Below, in pieces: positions 28,255-37,315 of a stretch of 64,000 nucleotides of DNA. Made by a program: the position numbers and the translations under genes. Source of the DNA: Neotamlana nanhaiensis (GTDB lineage Bacteria > Bacteroidota > Bacteroidia > Flavobacteriales > Flavobacteriaceae); the NCBI RefSeq assembly GCF_000943555.1, contig NZ_JTDV01000016.1, forward strand, positions 1-64,000. Direction: 5' to 3'. Each line of letters starts with the position of its first letter. Position 1 is the first letter of the stretch. The notes below the pieces were generated by a model, which saw only the letters and a list, made by a program, of their open reading frames with translations, did no database searches and had not been told where the DNA came from.

Positions 28255-28321
28255 GTCATAACGAGGAGTGGACGTGGTTATCTTTCGGTTTTGAGATCCT
28301 GAAACAAGTTCAGGATGACAT
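28255..28321. repeat. REP-like element bounded by TGTCAT/ATGACA
   Basis: Contains the palindrome ATCCTGAAAC-AAG-TTCAGGAT (about 28297-28316), the same core as at 6655 and 41241, between inverted ends TGTCAT and ATGACA. It separates the convergent TlpA-like and yraN genes. Confidence 0.65.
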
Positions 28322-28326
28322 AAGCC

Positions 28327-28686
28327 TTAAAAATAATAAAAAGCATCCTCTAAATGTTCTATGTTATACTGCTTGCCCTCTTTTACAATAGCAATAATAT
28401 CAAATCGAACTTCTAAATCTAATCCGTTAACGGTAACATATTCATCAACAGCTTTAACTAAATTTTTTATTTGTTTTGGTTTTACGAAATCTTGAGGATT
28501 ACCAAAATCTATGGTTGATCGTGTTTTTACCTCAATAATGGCTAATGTATCTTCTTTTTGAGCGATAATATCAACTTCGGCTTTATCAAATCGGTAGTTG
28601 CGTTCAATAATATCATAGTTGTTCTCAATAAGAAAATCAACCGCTAACTGTTCACCTTTTTTGCCTAATTCGTTGTGTTGTGCCAT
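28327..28686 (-). CDS. YraN family (UPF0102) protein
   Basis: A 119-residue protein of the YraN family, which has a restriction-endonuclease-like fold. The family signature is complete: GKKGEQLAVDFLIENNYDIIERNYR, then the acidic/lysine core AEVDIIAQKEDTLAIIEVKTRS (D, E and K in the positions of a PD-(D/E)XK site), then DFVKPKQIKNL. Members have been linked to nuclease or Holliday-junction activities, but the function is not settled. Confidence 0.92.
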   Translation of the reverse strand: MAQHNELGKKGEQLAVDFLIENNYDIIERNYRFDKAEVDIIAQKEDTLAIIEVKTRSTIDFGNPQDFVKPKQIKNLVKAVDEYVTVNGLDLEVRFDIIAIVKEGKQYNIEHLEDAFYYF

Positions 28687-28710
28687 TTTGCTAAAGTAGG
28701 GTTTATTTTG

Positions 28711-29922
28711 TCATTCCGCCCTCGATGCGGAATCCACTAAAGGAACTTTTAAGCCAAAAAAGGAATTATTATTTCTAATAATATGATTGTAATGTGGTAT
28801 TGAAAAATCCCAAACATGAGTCATAGGATGTTTCAATTTAATATCAAAATATTCTTCATCGGTTAACTCATAAAGTGATTTATTGAACATTTGTTTAGCC
28901 AAAGATTTTCTAAAGTCTATATATTCATTGTTAATTATGGCGTTCATCTCAAAAAATATATTAAAATTCGAATTTAAATCATAAAGGCTAATTATAATAT
29001 CATTTTCTTCAATCCATGGTTTTATAAGATTTTTTAAATGACCAGTAGTAATCGTTGTGTTATTATGAATTATTTGATTATTCTTTAAATAAATAATTCG
29101 TGTTTTCGGTATTATGGTATCTGAAAGCGAGAGTGTTATTGGCGGTGGTGGTACTTTGGAGATTTTCTTAAGTGAATTTGTGTAGTAACCGTCGTTCTCA
29201 ATAAAGGGAAATAGCTTTTTAGTTAATATGTCATAGCTGTATCTAAACCCTAGAGAATCATCATATTCTAAATTTATTTTTCCAACGAAATTAACTTTTA
29301 AAAGATTGACAGCTTTTAATTGATAGAGCATGTCTTCAACAAACTTCATCGGTGTAGTTTTATCAATAAAAAATGTGGCAGAATAAAATGGCGTAAGTTC
29401 GCATCTTGAGCTTGCACGTTCGTTGTATACAAACTGGGGTATATCGTTTATTTCTGCATAAGAATCATTTAATCGTAAGCTTAACGAATTCGTTTTTAGG
29501 CTCTGTCCGAAATATAGGAAAATTTCATTATCGCTATTTTCTTTGAATAATGCTTGAGGGATAATGCTGTTGAGTAGATTTATTTTTAATAAAGGTTTAT
29601 CCCAATTTGAAGTATCAGAAATATTTCTAACCAAAAAGATTGAATCGTTGAGTGTTAAAGTGTCTTTTTTTACATTAGCTTTAACAGAATAATCATTAAA
29701 AAGTAACTCTCTATTTTTAATTTTTAAAGAGTATTTATGCCAATAATCAAAATAAGGAAAGTTGAATTTGATTGAATCATTTTCAATGATGATACTTTTT
29801 GATTCATTATTTAAACGACTTGGTTTAACTGCAGAGTTTATCCACTTGCCTTGATATTTCGATTCATTATTGCAAGAAATGAAGCAAAAGATTACGAAGA
29901 TATTGAGTATAATAGTTTTCAT
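28711..29922 (-). CDS. lipoprotein with ExbD-like regions, hypothetical
   Basis: A 403-residue protein with a lipoprotein signal peptide (MKTIILNIFVIFCFISC). The middle (about 175-215, FFIDKTTPMKFVEDMLYQLKAVNLLKVNF) and the C-terminal third (YLKNNQIIHNNTTI..., then NAIINNEYIDFRKSLAKQMFNKSLYELT) resemble the periplasmic part of flavobacterial ExbD-type proteins, but the membrane helix of ExbD is missing; this likeness is my inference. The last eight codons (VDSASRAE and stop) come from a REP-like palindrome. Function unknown. Confidence 0.7.
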   Translation of the reverse strand: MKTIILNIFVIFCFISCNNESKYQGKWINSAVKPSRLNNESKSIIIENDSIKFNFPYFDYWHKYSLKIKNRELLFNDYSVKANVKKDTLTLNDSIFLVRNISDTSNWDKPLLKINLLNSIIPQALFKENSDNEIFLYFGQSLKTNSLSLRLNDSYAEINDIPQFVYNERASSRCELTPFYSATFFIDKTTPMKFVEDMLYQLKAVNLLKVNFVGKINLEYDDSLGFRYSYDILTKKLFPFIENDGYYTNSLKKISKVPPPPITLSLSDTIIPKTRIIYLKNNQIIHNNTTITTGHLKNLIKPWIEENDIIISLYDLNSNFNIFFEMNAIINNEYIDFRKSLAKQMFNKSLYELTDEEYFDIKLKHPMTHVWDFSIPHYNHIIRNNNSFFGLKVPLVDSASRAE

Positions 29923-29967
29923 AATGGCTAGTTTTTGAATTAATTAGCCACAATAAAGATACCAAAA

Positions 29968-31128
29968 CTAACCCCTAAACAAAAAGAAATCATCTTTCAT
30001 GTCTTCAATTTGTCCATCTTCGTTGGTAATGATGTAATCGATGGCTTGCGTAGTAAACGCATCACCTTTTTCGGTAAGAGCCACAATGTTTTTGTTAAAC
30101 TGAATCATGTTGTTTTTTAGAGCCAAATCTAATATGGTCTTACTCCGAACTTTCCCCCAATTAATATGTTCATTTAAATGATTTACATGGCGTTCCGTCT
30201 CTTCGGTATGGTTTTTTAAATGAAGTAAAAACGTAAGTAAAAGTACTTCGGTGCGTTGTTGTTTCTCTCGGTATAAAACTGCAATAACGCCTTTGTTAGG
30301 AGCAAATAAATACACGCTTAAAAACACGAGACCAAGCATGGTAGTAATAGAACCCGAAATAGAAGCATCTAACGCATGAGCGAGCCAATAACCTGCAATG
30401 GCACTAAACACACCAAAACTTATGGCATAGACGAGCATACGCTTTAAATTGTTAGTGATTAAATAGGCCGAGGCAGCAGGAGCAATCATTAGAGCAACCA
30501 CCAAAATGGCACCAACAGCATCAAAAGCACCAACCGAGGTTATTGATGATATCGACATTAACCCGTAGTGAATTAACGTTGGCGAAAAGCCTAAGGAAGC
30601 CGCTAATCCAGCATCAAATGTGCTTACTTTTAATTCCTTGAAAAAGGCGATAAGCAATGTGATTGTTATAATTAAAATGCATCCAATAATCCATAAAGAT
30701 TTTGGCCCAACATCAACTCTAGAAATAAGTAATCTATCAAAAGGCGCAAAGGCTAATTCACCTAAAAGAATGGCATCTACATCTAAATGTACATCGTTGG
30801 CATTTTTAGCAATTAAAATAACACCAATACTAAATAGTGTTGGAAAAACTAAACCAATAGCGGTGTCTTCTTTTACCAATCCTGTGTTTTGTATGTATTC
30901 TACCAAAACCACGGTAATAATTCCGGTAAGGGCAGCTAAAAGAATAAGTACAGGCGAGTTTAAATCTTGAGTAATAAAAAAACCAATAACAATACCTGGT
31001 AGTATAGAATGACTAATAGCATCGCTTATCATGGCCATTTTTCTGAGGACTAAAAAGGAACCTGGAATGGCGCAAGCTATGGCAACTAACGCGGCGATAA
31101 GTTGTATTTCTATTTGTGCGTTACTCAT
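29968..31128 (-). CDS. metal ABC transporter permease with C-terminal winged helix
   Basis: A 386-residue inner-membrane permease of the ABC-3 family (ZnuB/TroD/MntB type). Residues 1-285 carry about eight or nine membrane segments with the family start (LIAALVAIACAIPGSFLVLRKMAMISDAISHSILPG). After about residue 290 there is a cytosolic extension of roughly 95 residues that reads like a winged helix (KTILDLALKNNMIQFNKNIVALTEKGDAF). It overlaps its partner permease by 8 bp. With the ATPase, the TroA-like binding protein and the TonB receptor it forms a Mn/Zn/Fe uptake system. Confidence 0.93.
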   Translation of the reverse strand: MSNAQIEIQLIAALVAIACAIPGSFLVLRKMAMISDAISHSILPGIVIGFFITQDLNSPVLILLAALTGIITVVLVEYIQNTGLVKEDTAIGLVFPTLFSIGVILIAKNANDVHLDVDAILLGELAFAPFDRLLISRVDVGPKSLWIIGCILIITITLLIAFFKELKVSTFDAGLAASLGFSPTLIHYGLMSISSITSVGAFDAVGAILVVALMIAPAASAYLITNNLKRMLVYAISFGVFSAIAGYWLAHALDASISGSITTMLGLVFLSVYLFAPNKGVIAVLYREKQQRTEVLLLTFLLHLKNHTEETERHVNHLNEHINWGKVRSKTILDLALKNNMIQFNKNIVALTEKGDAFTTQAIDYIITNEDGQIEDMKDDFFLFRG

Positions 31129-32248
31129 CGGTTTTGTTTTGCTGATTGTACAAATTTGAAGCTGTTTTATAACCTTCTTCGGTTAAACTCCACATGTTTC
31201 CATCTAATTCAACTAAATTTCGTTTTACCAATTTTTGAAGCGTGCCTTTGGTATAACCTTGAAAATTGTTCAGTATTTTAACCGTATGCGGATGCGAAAC
31301 ATTATCATGCGTATCGGCAATGTGATACATAAAGGTTAAGGTTTTATGAAGCTGTAAATCGCGTCGGTTTTTTATAAAACGAATTTGTTTAAATAGCAGT
31401 CCTCGGTTTGGAGAAAACACAAATGAGAACAACACAAAAACACCCGCGATAATTACAATTACAGGACCAGTAGAAAGGTTGTTTTGTGTGGCGCTAATAG
31501 CTGTACCAAAAACTCCAGAAAATGCGCCAAATAAAGCGGCTAAAAACACCATAACACCAAGTTTGTTGGTCCATTGTCGCGCAGCAGCAGCAGGAGCTAA
31601 TAACATGGCGCTCATAAGTACGACACCTACGGTTTGTAAACCCAATACAATGGCGAGTACGATAAAAGAGGTGATTAAAATATCAATTATTTTGGTGTTA
31701 AACCCAAGAGTTTTTGTGTAATCTGAGTCAAAAAGTAAGATTTTAAATTCTTTCCAAAACAATAATAATACAACTAAACAGGCGCCAGAAACAATCGTCA
31801 TAAGCCAAACGTCGCGCTCTAATAGTGTCGCTGCTTGTCCGAATAAATATTTATCCAATCCTGCTTGGTTGGCGTTAGGTTGCTTTTGAATGAAAGTAAG
31901 CAATAACATTCCGAAACCGAAAAAGAGCGACAGAATTAATCCAAGAGCCGTATCGGATTTTAAATGTGTTTTTTTGATAATACCTCGTATCCAAAATGTA
32001 CCGACAAGACCACTCACTAAAGCGCCAATAAGCAACACATTTGAATCTTTTGTACCTGTGAGTAAAAAAGCAATAGCAATGCCAGGTAGCGCTGCATGAG
32101 AAATAGCATCGCCTAATAAACTCTGTTTTCTTAATACGGCGAAACTACCAAGCATGCCAGTAACCGCACCTAAAATAGCGGTGCCTAGTGTTATGGTACG
32201 CAAGGTGTAATCTGTGAAAAGTAATTCTATGTATTCTTTTATGTTCAT
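31121..32248 (-). CDS. metal ABC transporter permease with C-terminal winged helix
   Basis: A 375-residue paralogue of the next gene, of the ABC-3 permease family (RTITLGTAILGAVTGMLGSFAVLRKQSLLGDAISHAALPG). It also carries a C-terminal winged-helix-like extension (SHPHTVKILNNFQGYTKGTL, then LVELDGNMWSLTEEGYKTA). Paired permeases of this type are known in TroCD and SitCD transporters. It is 17 bp downstream of the ATPase and overlaps the second permease, so translation is probably coupled. Confidence 0.93.
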   Translation of the reverse strand: MNIKEYIELLFTDYTLRTITLGTAILGAVTGMLGSFAVLRKQSLLGDAISHAALPGIAIAFLLTGTKDSNVLLIGALVSGLVGTFWIRGIIKKTHLKSDTALGLILSLFFGFGMLLLTFIQKQPNANQAGLDKYLFGQAATLLERDVWLMTIVSGACLVVLLLFWKEFKILLFDSDYTKTLGFNTKIIDILITSFIVLAIVLGLQTVGVVLMSAMLLAPAAAARQWTNKLGVMVFLAALFGAFSGVFGTAISATQNNLSTGPVIVIIAGVFVLFSFVFSPNRGLLFKQIRFIKNRRDLQLHKTLTFMYHIADTHDNVSHPHTVKILNNFQGYTKGTLQKLVKRNLVELDGNMWSLTEEGYKTASNLYNQQNKTDE

Positions 32249-32265
32249 TCTTTACAGGAATTACA

Positions 32266-33036
32266 TCATTCTTGAATACTTACTTTGTAATTAATACCGT
32301 AAGTTTTCGTAAGGTTATCGTCATTAAAAATATCTTTTACTGGTCCGGTGGCAATTTTCTTAACATTTAAAAAGGTTACCCAATCGAAATATTCGGGAAC
32401 GGTTTGTAAATCGTGGTGCACCACAATTACTGTTTTTCCTGCTTTGCGTAATTCCTTTAAAATATTAATTATGGCAATTTCGGTAGTGGCATCAACACCT
32501 TGAAATGGCTCATCCATAAAATAAATAGAAGCGTTTTGCACCAAAGCGCGCGCTAAAAATATACGTTGTTGTTGTCCACCAGATAACTGACTAATTTGTC
32601 GGTTTTTAAAGGGTAACATACCAACTTTTTCAAGGGCTTCAAGGGCTTCCTTTTTTTCTTTTTGTCCGGGGCGTTTAATCCAACCTAAACTACCATAAGT
32701 TCCCATAGTAACCACATCGAGTGCGGTGGTTGGGAAATCCCAATCAACGCTGCCTTTTTGAGGAACATAAGCCACTAAATGACGTTGTTTTTTATAAGAC
32801 TTTCCGTAGATGTTTACACTACCTGCAATAGGTTTTAAAATGCCTAAAATAGATTTTATTAAGGTTGATTTTCCCGCGCCGTTTGGTCCAACAATTGCCA
32901 TAAGAACACCCTCGGGAATTTCTAAATCGATATCCCAAAGAACGGGTTTGTAGTTGTATGCAACGGTGAGGTCGTCTACTTGAACTGCAATAGCACCTGT
33001 TTTTTCCGTTTTTGTTTTATCTACTTGTTGTGACAT
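32266..33036 (-). CDS. metal ABC transporter ATP-binding protein
   Basis: A 256-residue ABC ATPase that powers the two permeases. Walker A is GPNGAGKST (50-58), the signature is QLSGGQQQR, Walker B is IYFMDEP and the switch histidine is in VIVVHHDLQ. All motifs are intact. It is separated by 289 bp from the binding-protein gene upstream, with repeat debris in the gap, so it may have its own promoter there. Confidence 0.95.
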   Translation of the reverse strand: MSQQVDKTKTEKTGAIAVQVDDLTVAYNYKPVLWDIDLEIPEGVLMAIVGPNGAGKSTLIKSILGILKPIAGSVNIYGKSYKKQRHLVAYVPQKGSVDWDFPTTALDVVTMGTYGSLGWIKRPGQKEKKEALEALEKVGMLPFKNRQISQLSGGQQQRIFLARALVQNASIYFMDEPFQGVDATTEIAIINILKELRKAGKTVIVVHHDLQTVPEYFDWVTFLNVKKIATGPVKDIFNDDNLTKTYGINYKVSIQE

Positions 33037-33324
33037 AATGTTAATAAATTTATTTATTCATTTTGCCTTGATGCAAAACCCTTCGACTACGCTCAGGATA
33101 GACCAAGCCAAAAAATCATATCAATCTGAGGAAATTCCTGCGGAACTTTTGTTTTAAAAACTTCATGCTTGAAGCTACACTTCGCAATTACGTTTTCTCA
33201 CTCTCTATTTCTGCAGATTGATGATTCCGATTTTATCGGAATGTGGGACTTGGTTTCTGGTATTTTCTGGACTGTTCAAATTAAACTTTCAATTCTCTAA
33301 AAACTAAACTTATAAGTTAGCGTT
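33037..33324. other. gap in metal-uptake locus with repeat remnants
   Basis: No gene is seen. The stretch holds half of a REP-like sequence (CCCTTCGACTACGCTCAGGA at about 33078-33097), the palindrome TTCCGATTTTATCGGAA (about 33227-33242) and an AAACTTATAAGTT palindrome at about 33306-33318. The first type is common in Flavobacteria. A promoter for the ATPase gene may lie here, but I found no full TAnnTTTG. Confidence 0.4.
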
Positions 33325-34260
33325 TTATTCCTCTCCTTTGGAGAGGTTAGGAGAGGCTTTCAACGCGCCAACAATCGTATTCACATTGTATTTATACATA
33401 CCAATGTAAGTGCCTTCAACCGTGCCTGCATTTCCTAGGGCATCAGAATATAATGTGCCGCCAATAGCTACGTCGTGGTTTTTCGATTTTACAGCAGCTT
33501 GCAAAGCTTCAATGGTGCGTTTTGGTACCGAGCTTTCCACAAAAATCGCATTCACTTTATTCTCAATAATAAAGGCTGCGAGCTTTTGTACATCTTGCAC
33601 ACCGGCTTCAGTGGCTGTTGATAAACCTTGTAAACCAACAACTTCAAAATGAAACGATTTTCCGAAGTAATTAAAGGCATCATGTGCTGTTACCAATATG
33701 CGTTTTTCCTGCGGAAGCGTTTCAATTATCCCTGAAATTTCCTGTTTTAAAGTTACTAATTGCGCATGATAACTTTCCCAATTTTTTCTGAAAGTTTCAG
33801 CGTGTTCTGGAGTTGCTTCTTCCAGTGTTTTTGCAACATAGGCACCGGCTTGCATCCAATAATCGATGTTAAACCAAATGTGTGGATCGTAGTTTGAGGC
33901 AAAATATTCCGAACCAATTAAAGTCGATTTGTCTAAAGCATCAGCAATAGCAACGGTTTTTTTGCTTTTCATTTTTTCAAAGACTTCAACCAATTTACCT
34001 TCAAGATGTAAACCGTTGTAAAAAATAACATCGGCGTTGGTAAGTTTTGTTACGTCGCCTTCGCTGGCTTTGTAAAGGTGCGGATCGACACCGCTTCCCA
34101 TTAGACCTTTAACTTCAATAACGTCGCCACCAATGTTTTTTACCAAATCGGTAATCATGGTGGTTGTGGTTACAACGTTTAATTTGGAGTTAGATTTGGT
34201 GTTGTTTTTGCAGCTTATAAGGCTGATTGCAAGGGTTATTAAAACTATATATTTTTTCAT
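33325..34260 (-). CDS. metal ABC transporter substrate-binding lipoprotein (TroA-like)
   Basis: A 311-residue lipoprotein (lipobox SLISC, Cys17) of the cluster A-I family. Likely metal ligands are H61 (VDPHLY), H127 (YDPHIWF), H193 (TAHDAFNYFG) and D273 (YSDALG). A third His instead of Glu is as in TroA and zinc-binding members, while Mn-specific PsaA-like proteins have Glu; the His-rich loop of ZnuA is missing. So zinc, manganese or both are possible. The last nine residues (SPNLSKGEE) are encoded by a repeat palindrome. Confidence 0.93.
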   Translation of the reverse strand: MKKYIVLITLAISLISCKNNTKSNSKLNVVTTTTMITDLVKNIGGDVIEVKGLMGSGVDPHLYKASEGDVTKLTNADVIFYNGLHLEGKLVEVFEKMKSKKTVAIADALDKSTLIGSEYFASNYDPHIWFNIDYWMQAGAYVAKTLEEATPEHAETFRKNWESYHAQLVTLKQEISGIIETLPQEKRILVTAHDAFNYFGKSFHFEVVGLQGLSTATEAGVQDVQKLAAFIIENKVNAIFVESSVPKRTIEALQAAVKSKNHDVAIGGTLYSDALGNAGTVEGTYIGMYKYNVNTIVGALKASPNLSKGEE

Positions 34261-34281
34261 TTTTTAAAACATTTAATTGTA

Positions 34282-36540
34282 TTAATTTAAGCTGTATCGC
34301 ATGCCAAAAAATAATCGTCGTCCTTGGTTTGGTGCATACACATACGAAGGGTCAAAAGTCAATGCATACGGATTATCGTTGGTAGCAACGACGTTACCTT
34401 GGTTGTCGAACTGTACATTTTCATCAAACGGATCTTCTGGTCTTGCGATTATAAACGGATTGCCTTTATTTGGTGTCCAGTTTAATAGGTTTTTAATGCC
34501 ACCGTAAATTTCAAAATTAGTAAATCCGTTGTAGGTTAATTGAATATTTTGAATGCTCCATGTTGGCGAATATTCGCTTCTTGGGTCAAGATCACCTAAA
34601 AGCGGTAATCGCATAGGGCCATAAATGCTGCCCGTATAATCTAGCGTAAGATGTGTTGGGTAATTTTTATAGGAAACCGACCAAACTCCATTAAATTTTT
34701 CAGTTAAAATTTGTTGTGTTTTCACATCGTTTTCTGTTTTTGAAACGTCTTGATATGTTGCGCCAATTGAAGTTCTTAAATTGGCGTTTAAAACAGCATC
34801 AATATTTATGCTAGTGCCTTTTGAGGTTGAATAACCATCAAGATTACTATAGATAATTTGGTTAGGATTGGTGTCGTAATCGGGAATAATAGCATTGGTA
34901 AAATGGGTGTACCAAACGGAAGCATCGAAAGTAAACGATTCGCCTGTGTTCGTTTTGAGTGATTTTAGATAGTTAAGAGTTATATTGTATGATTGTTCAG
35001 GCTTCAAGGCTTCTTCAATCACTACATCGCGTGCTCCCGTAAGTGCAGCATGCTCTTCGGTAAATAAATTCACCACGCGAAAACCAGTGCCTGCATTTAA
35101 TCTAATAATATCGTTTTTTGAAGGTTTAAAACGGTAAGCCATTCGTGGTGTAAAAATTGATCCATGGCGCTTGTCGTAATCATATCGTGCACCTAAAAGC
35201 AGATTTTGTTTTTCGTCTAATTTTATTTCATCTTGAATAAAAATTGAAGGAATAGTGACTTCATCGGCATTTGTTGTAGCGGGCGTATTATCATTGTAAA
35301 AATTATAACGAGCAGCAATACCAAAAAGTAAATCGTGATTTGTTAAGGATTTATCCCAAAGCAATTGTCCGAAACCAATGCGTTGTTTGGCGAGGTACGG
35401 TGTGTCGCCGTAAACCGAATTTTGGTCGTGATCGGAATATGAAAACTGAAAGCTAACGTTTTCAGGTATTGGTAATTGATAGTTTCCAATTAACTCATAT
35501 CGTGAGGTGTAAATACTTTCGCCGTAAACTTCGTTTCCACTGCGGTATGATGAATTCCATTGCATTTCGCCACCCCATCTATCTTCATAAAAATATCTAC
35601 CAGCAATAGAAAATAACTTACCGCTTTTCCGTTTAAAATTCCATTTTTGAAACACCGAAATACGATCTTGCAAGGTAACATCGGTAAAGTTATCATTGTT
35701 GTTATCAATAGGGTTGGAGTAGTTAAAATAATTCAACCCAAATAACACACTTGCTGATTTACCCACATTTGCTTTAGCTCCTAAATCGATGTTAGTTTCG
35801 CCCCAACTGGTTACAAAAGCATCCGCAGAAAAAATAGGAGCGCGATAAAAATCTTTGGTTCTTATATTAATTAATCCGCCAACGGCTTCGCTTCCGTAAA
35901 GCGACGAAGCAGGGCCTTTAACCACTTCAATTTGTTCTATTAATGCGTTTGGAATTCCTGATAAACCATAAACCGTAGATAAACCGCTAACAATGGGCAT
36001 ACCATCGATTAAAACTAGAGTGTAAGGTCCTTCGAGACCATTAATGTGAATGTCGCCGGTGTTACAAACATTGCAATTTAGTTGAGGTCGTACGCCATTT
36101 ACATTTTGGAGTGCTTCAAAAATATTTGGTGTTGGGTTTTGTTTTAAAAATGAGGTAGAATAGACTTCAACAGGAATCGGGCTTTCTAAACGAGATACAG
36201 GTTTTAAGGTTCCAGTAACTACAATTTCGTTTAAATTATCGGTTTCTTCCAACTCAAAATTTACGGTAATATCATTCTGATTGTTAATGCTTATCTGTTT
36301 TTTAACAGATTTGTACCCAGTGAAAGAGGCGACTATTGTATAAGTGCCTTCGGAAACGTTTTTTATACTGTAATTTCCAGATTCGTTCGTGGCATTGCCT
36401 TTTGTTGTGTGTTCTAAATACACATTAACATAAGGTAAAGGCGCATTGTTTGAAGTAACTTTACCAGTTATATTTTGTGCTTTTAATATGAAAGCTAATA
36501 AAGTAAATATTATAACGAGACTACTCTTTTTCATCGACAT
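34282..36540 (-). CDS. TonB-dependent receptor
   Basis: A 752-residue outer-membrane receptor. After a signal peptide (about 1-21) comes a carboxypeptidase-regulatory-like beta domain (NITGKVTSNNAPLPYVNVYLE, about 23-95), then the plug (LIDGMPIVSGLSTVYGLSG, VVKGPASSLYGSEAVGGLIN) and a 22-strand-type barrel. A CNVC pair lies in the plug (residues about 159-162). It overlaps the DtxR-type regulator by 20 bp and precedes the metal-binding lipoprotein by 21 bp, so its cargo is presumably a chelated or free divalent metal taken up by the ABC system. Confidence 0.93.
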   Translation of the reverse strand: MSMKKSSLVIIFTLLAFILKAQNITGKVTSNNAPLPYVNVYLEHTTKGNATNESGNYSIKNVSEGTYTIVASFTGYKSVKKQISINNQNDITVNFELEETDNLNEIVVTGTLKPVSRLESPIPVEVYSTSFLKQNPTPNIFEALQNVNGVRPQLNCNVCNTGDIHINGLEGPYTLVLIDGMPIVSGLSTVYGLSGIPNALIEQIEVVKGPASSLYGSEAVGGLINIRTKDFYRAPIFSADAFVTSWGETNIDLGAKANVGKSASVLFGLNYFNYSNPIDNNNDNFTDVTLQDRISVFQKWNFKRKSGKLFSIAGRYFYEDRWGGEMQWNSSYRSGNEVYGESIYTSRYELIGNYQLPIPENVSFQFSYSDHDQNSVYGDTPYLAKQRIGFGQLLWDKSLTNHDLLFGIAARYNFYNDNTPATTNADEVTIPSIFIQDEIKLDEKQNLLLGARYDYDKRHGSIFTPRMAYRFKPSKNDIIRLNAGTGFRVVNLFTEEHAALTGARDVVIEEALKPEQSYNITLNYLKSLKTNTGESFTFDASVWYTHFTNAIIPDYDTNPNQIIYSNLDGYSTSKGTSINIDAVLNANLRTSIGATYQDVSKTENDVKTQQILTEKFNGVWSVSYKNYPTHLTLDYTGSIYGPMRLPLLGDLDPRSEYSPTWSIQNIQLTYNGFTNFEIYGGIKNLLNWTPNKGNPFIIARPEDPFDENVQFDNQGNVVATNDNPYALTFDPSYVYAPNQGRRLFFGMRYSLN

Positions 36541-37180
36541 ATATAATGTTAGAGAAATCGCTATTAAGCACGATGGTGTTATTGTTTATTGAAATTTGTG
36601 TCATTTTACTTGAAGTAAATTGTTTTGACACATGAATGGTATTGCCATATTTTAAAGCATTTGCCGAACAAAAATCGAAAAACTCTTTATCGGTGCTTAA
36701 TAGTCTCGAAATAATGTAATTTTTGCCTTCTGATGCTTTTGAAAGCGGTACAGATGTATCTGTAGTTGTAATTTCTCCACTTGCTGTTGGAATAGGGTCA
36801 CCATGCGGATCAAATTTTGGGTTGCCCAAATAATCACTTATTTTTTCGGCTAACAAATCGGAAGTTTGATGCTCTAATAATTCGGCTTCACGATGAATAT
36901 CATGTAACGATAAATCGAATAATTTAAACAATAAACTTTCCCATAAACGATGTTTACGCACAATGTTTAATGCCATTTTGTTGCCTTTTTCGGTAAGCTT
37001 TAAAGGTTGATATTTTTTATAAACGATTATATCTTTTGCTGCTAGTTTTTGAGCCATATCGGTGGCAGCGGCACTAGAAATACCAAGTTCTTTAGCAATA
37101 TTACCAGGTTTTGTGTCGTTGGTATTGCTTTTTCCGTTTTTGTAAATGGCCTTTACAAAGTTTTCAATGGCTACAGACAT
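36521..37180 (-). CDS. DtxR/MntR family metal-dependent regulator
   Basis: A 219-residue regulator with an N-terminal winged helix (NIAKELGISSAAATDMAQKLAAKDIIVYKKYQPLKLTEKG, about 27-67), a dimerisation/metal-binding domain (IVRKHRLWESLLFKLF, HREAELLEHQTSDLL, DPHGDPIP) and a C-terminal FeoA/SH3-like domain (about 140-219). It is the first gene of the metal-uptake operon. A 9-bp inverted repeat just downstream of the predicted -7 element (37198-37219) is a good candidate for its own operator, so autoregulation with metal as corepressor is likely. Confidence 0.93.
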   Translation of the reverse strand: MSVAIENFVKAIYKNGKSNTNDTKPGNIAKELGISSAAATDMAQKLAAKDIIVYKKYQPLKLTEKGNKMALNIVRKHRLWESLLFKLFDLSLHDIHREAELLEHQTSDLLAEKISDYLGNPKFDPHGDPIPTASGEITTTDTSVPLSKASEGKNYIISRLLSTDKEFFDFCSANALKYGNTIHVSKQFTSSKMTQISINNNTIVLNSDFSNIIYVDEKE

Positions 37181-37197
37181 TTAATTGGCTTTAAATT

Positions 37198-37219
37198 ATT
37201 TTTAAGTAAGCTTAAAAAT
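37198..37219. promoter_or_regulatory. putative DtxR-type operator
   Basis: Perfect inverted repeat with 9-bp arms, ATTTTTAAG and CTTAAAAAT, around TAAG. It starts 6 bases beyond the -7 element (37225-37232) and thus covers the expected transcript start of the regulator gene. Size and pattern (AAG...CTT core) fit DtxR/MntR boxes. Confidence 0.6.
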
Positions 37220-37224
37220 TTATT

Positions 37225-37232
37225 CAAATGTA
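37225..37232 (-). promoter_or_regulatory. -7 promoter element of the metal-uptake operon
   Basis: TACATTTG on the minus strand, full match to TAnnTTTG, 45 bases upstream of the regulator start. Confidence 0.55.
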
Positions 37233-37254
37233 GCTAAAAAAATAATATAGGCAA

Positions 37255-37302
37255 TAAAAAATCCCTTAAATTCAATTGTTTAAGGGGTTTTGTTTTTTTT
37301 AA
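37255..37302 (-). terminator. intrinsic terminator of gnd
   Basis: On the minus strand the stem CCCTTAAA / TTTAAGGG (37263-37286) is followed by ATTTTTTATTG. The A-rich left side and T-rich right side allow function in both directions. Confidence 0.75.
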
Positions 37303-37315
37303 AAGCGTTATTTGT

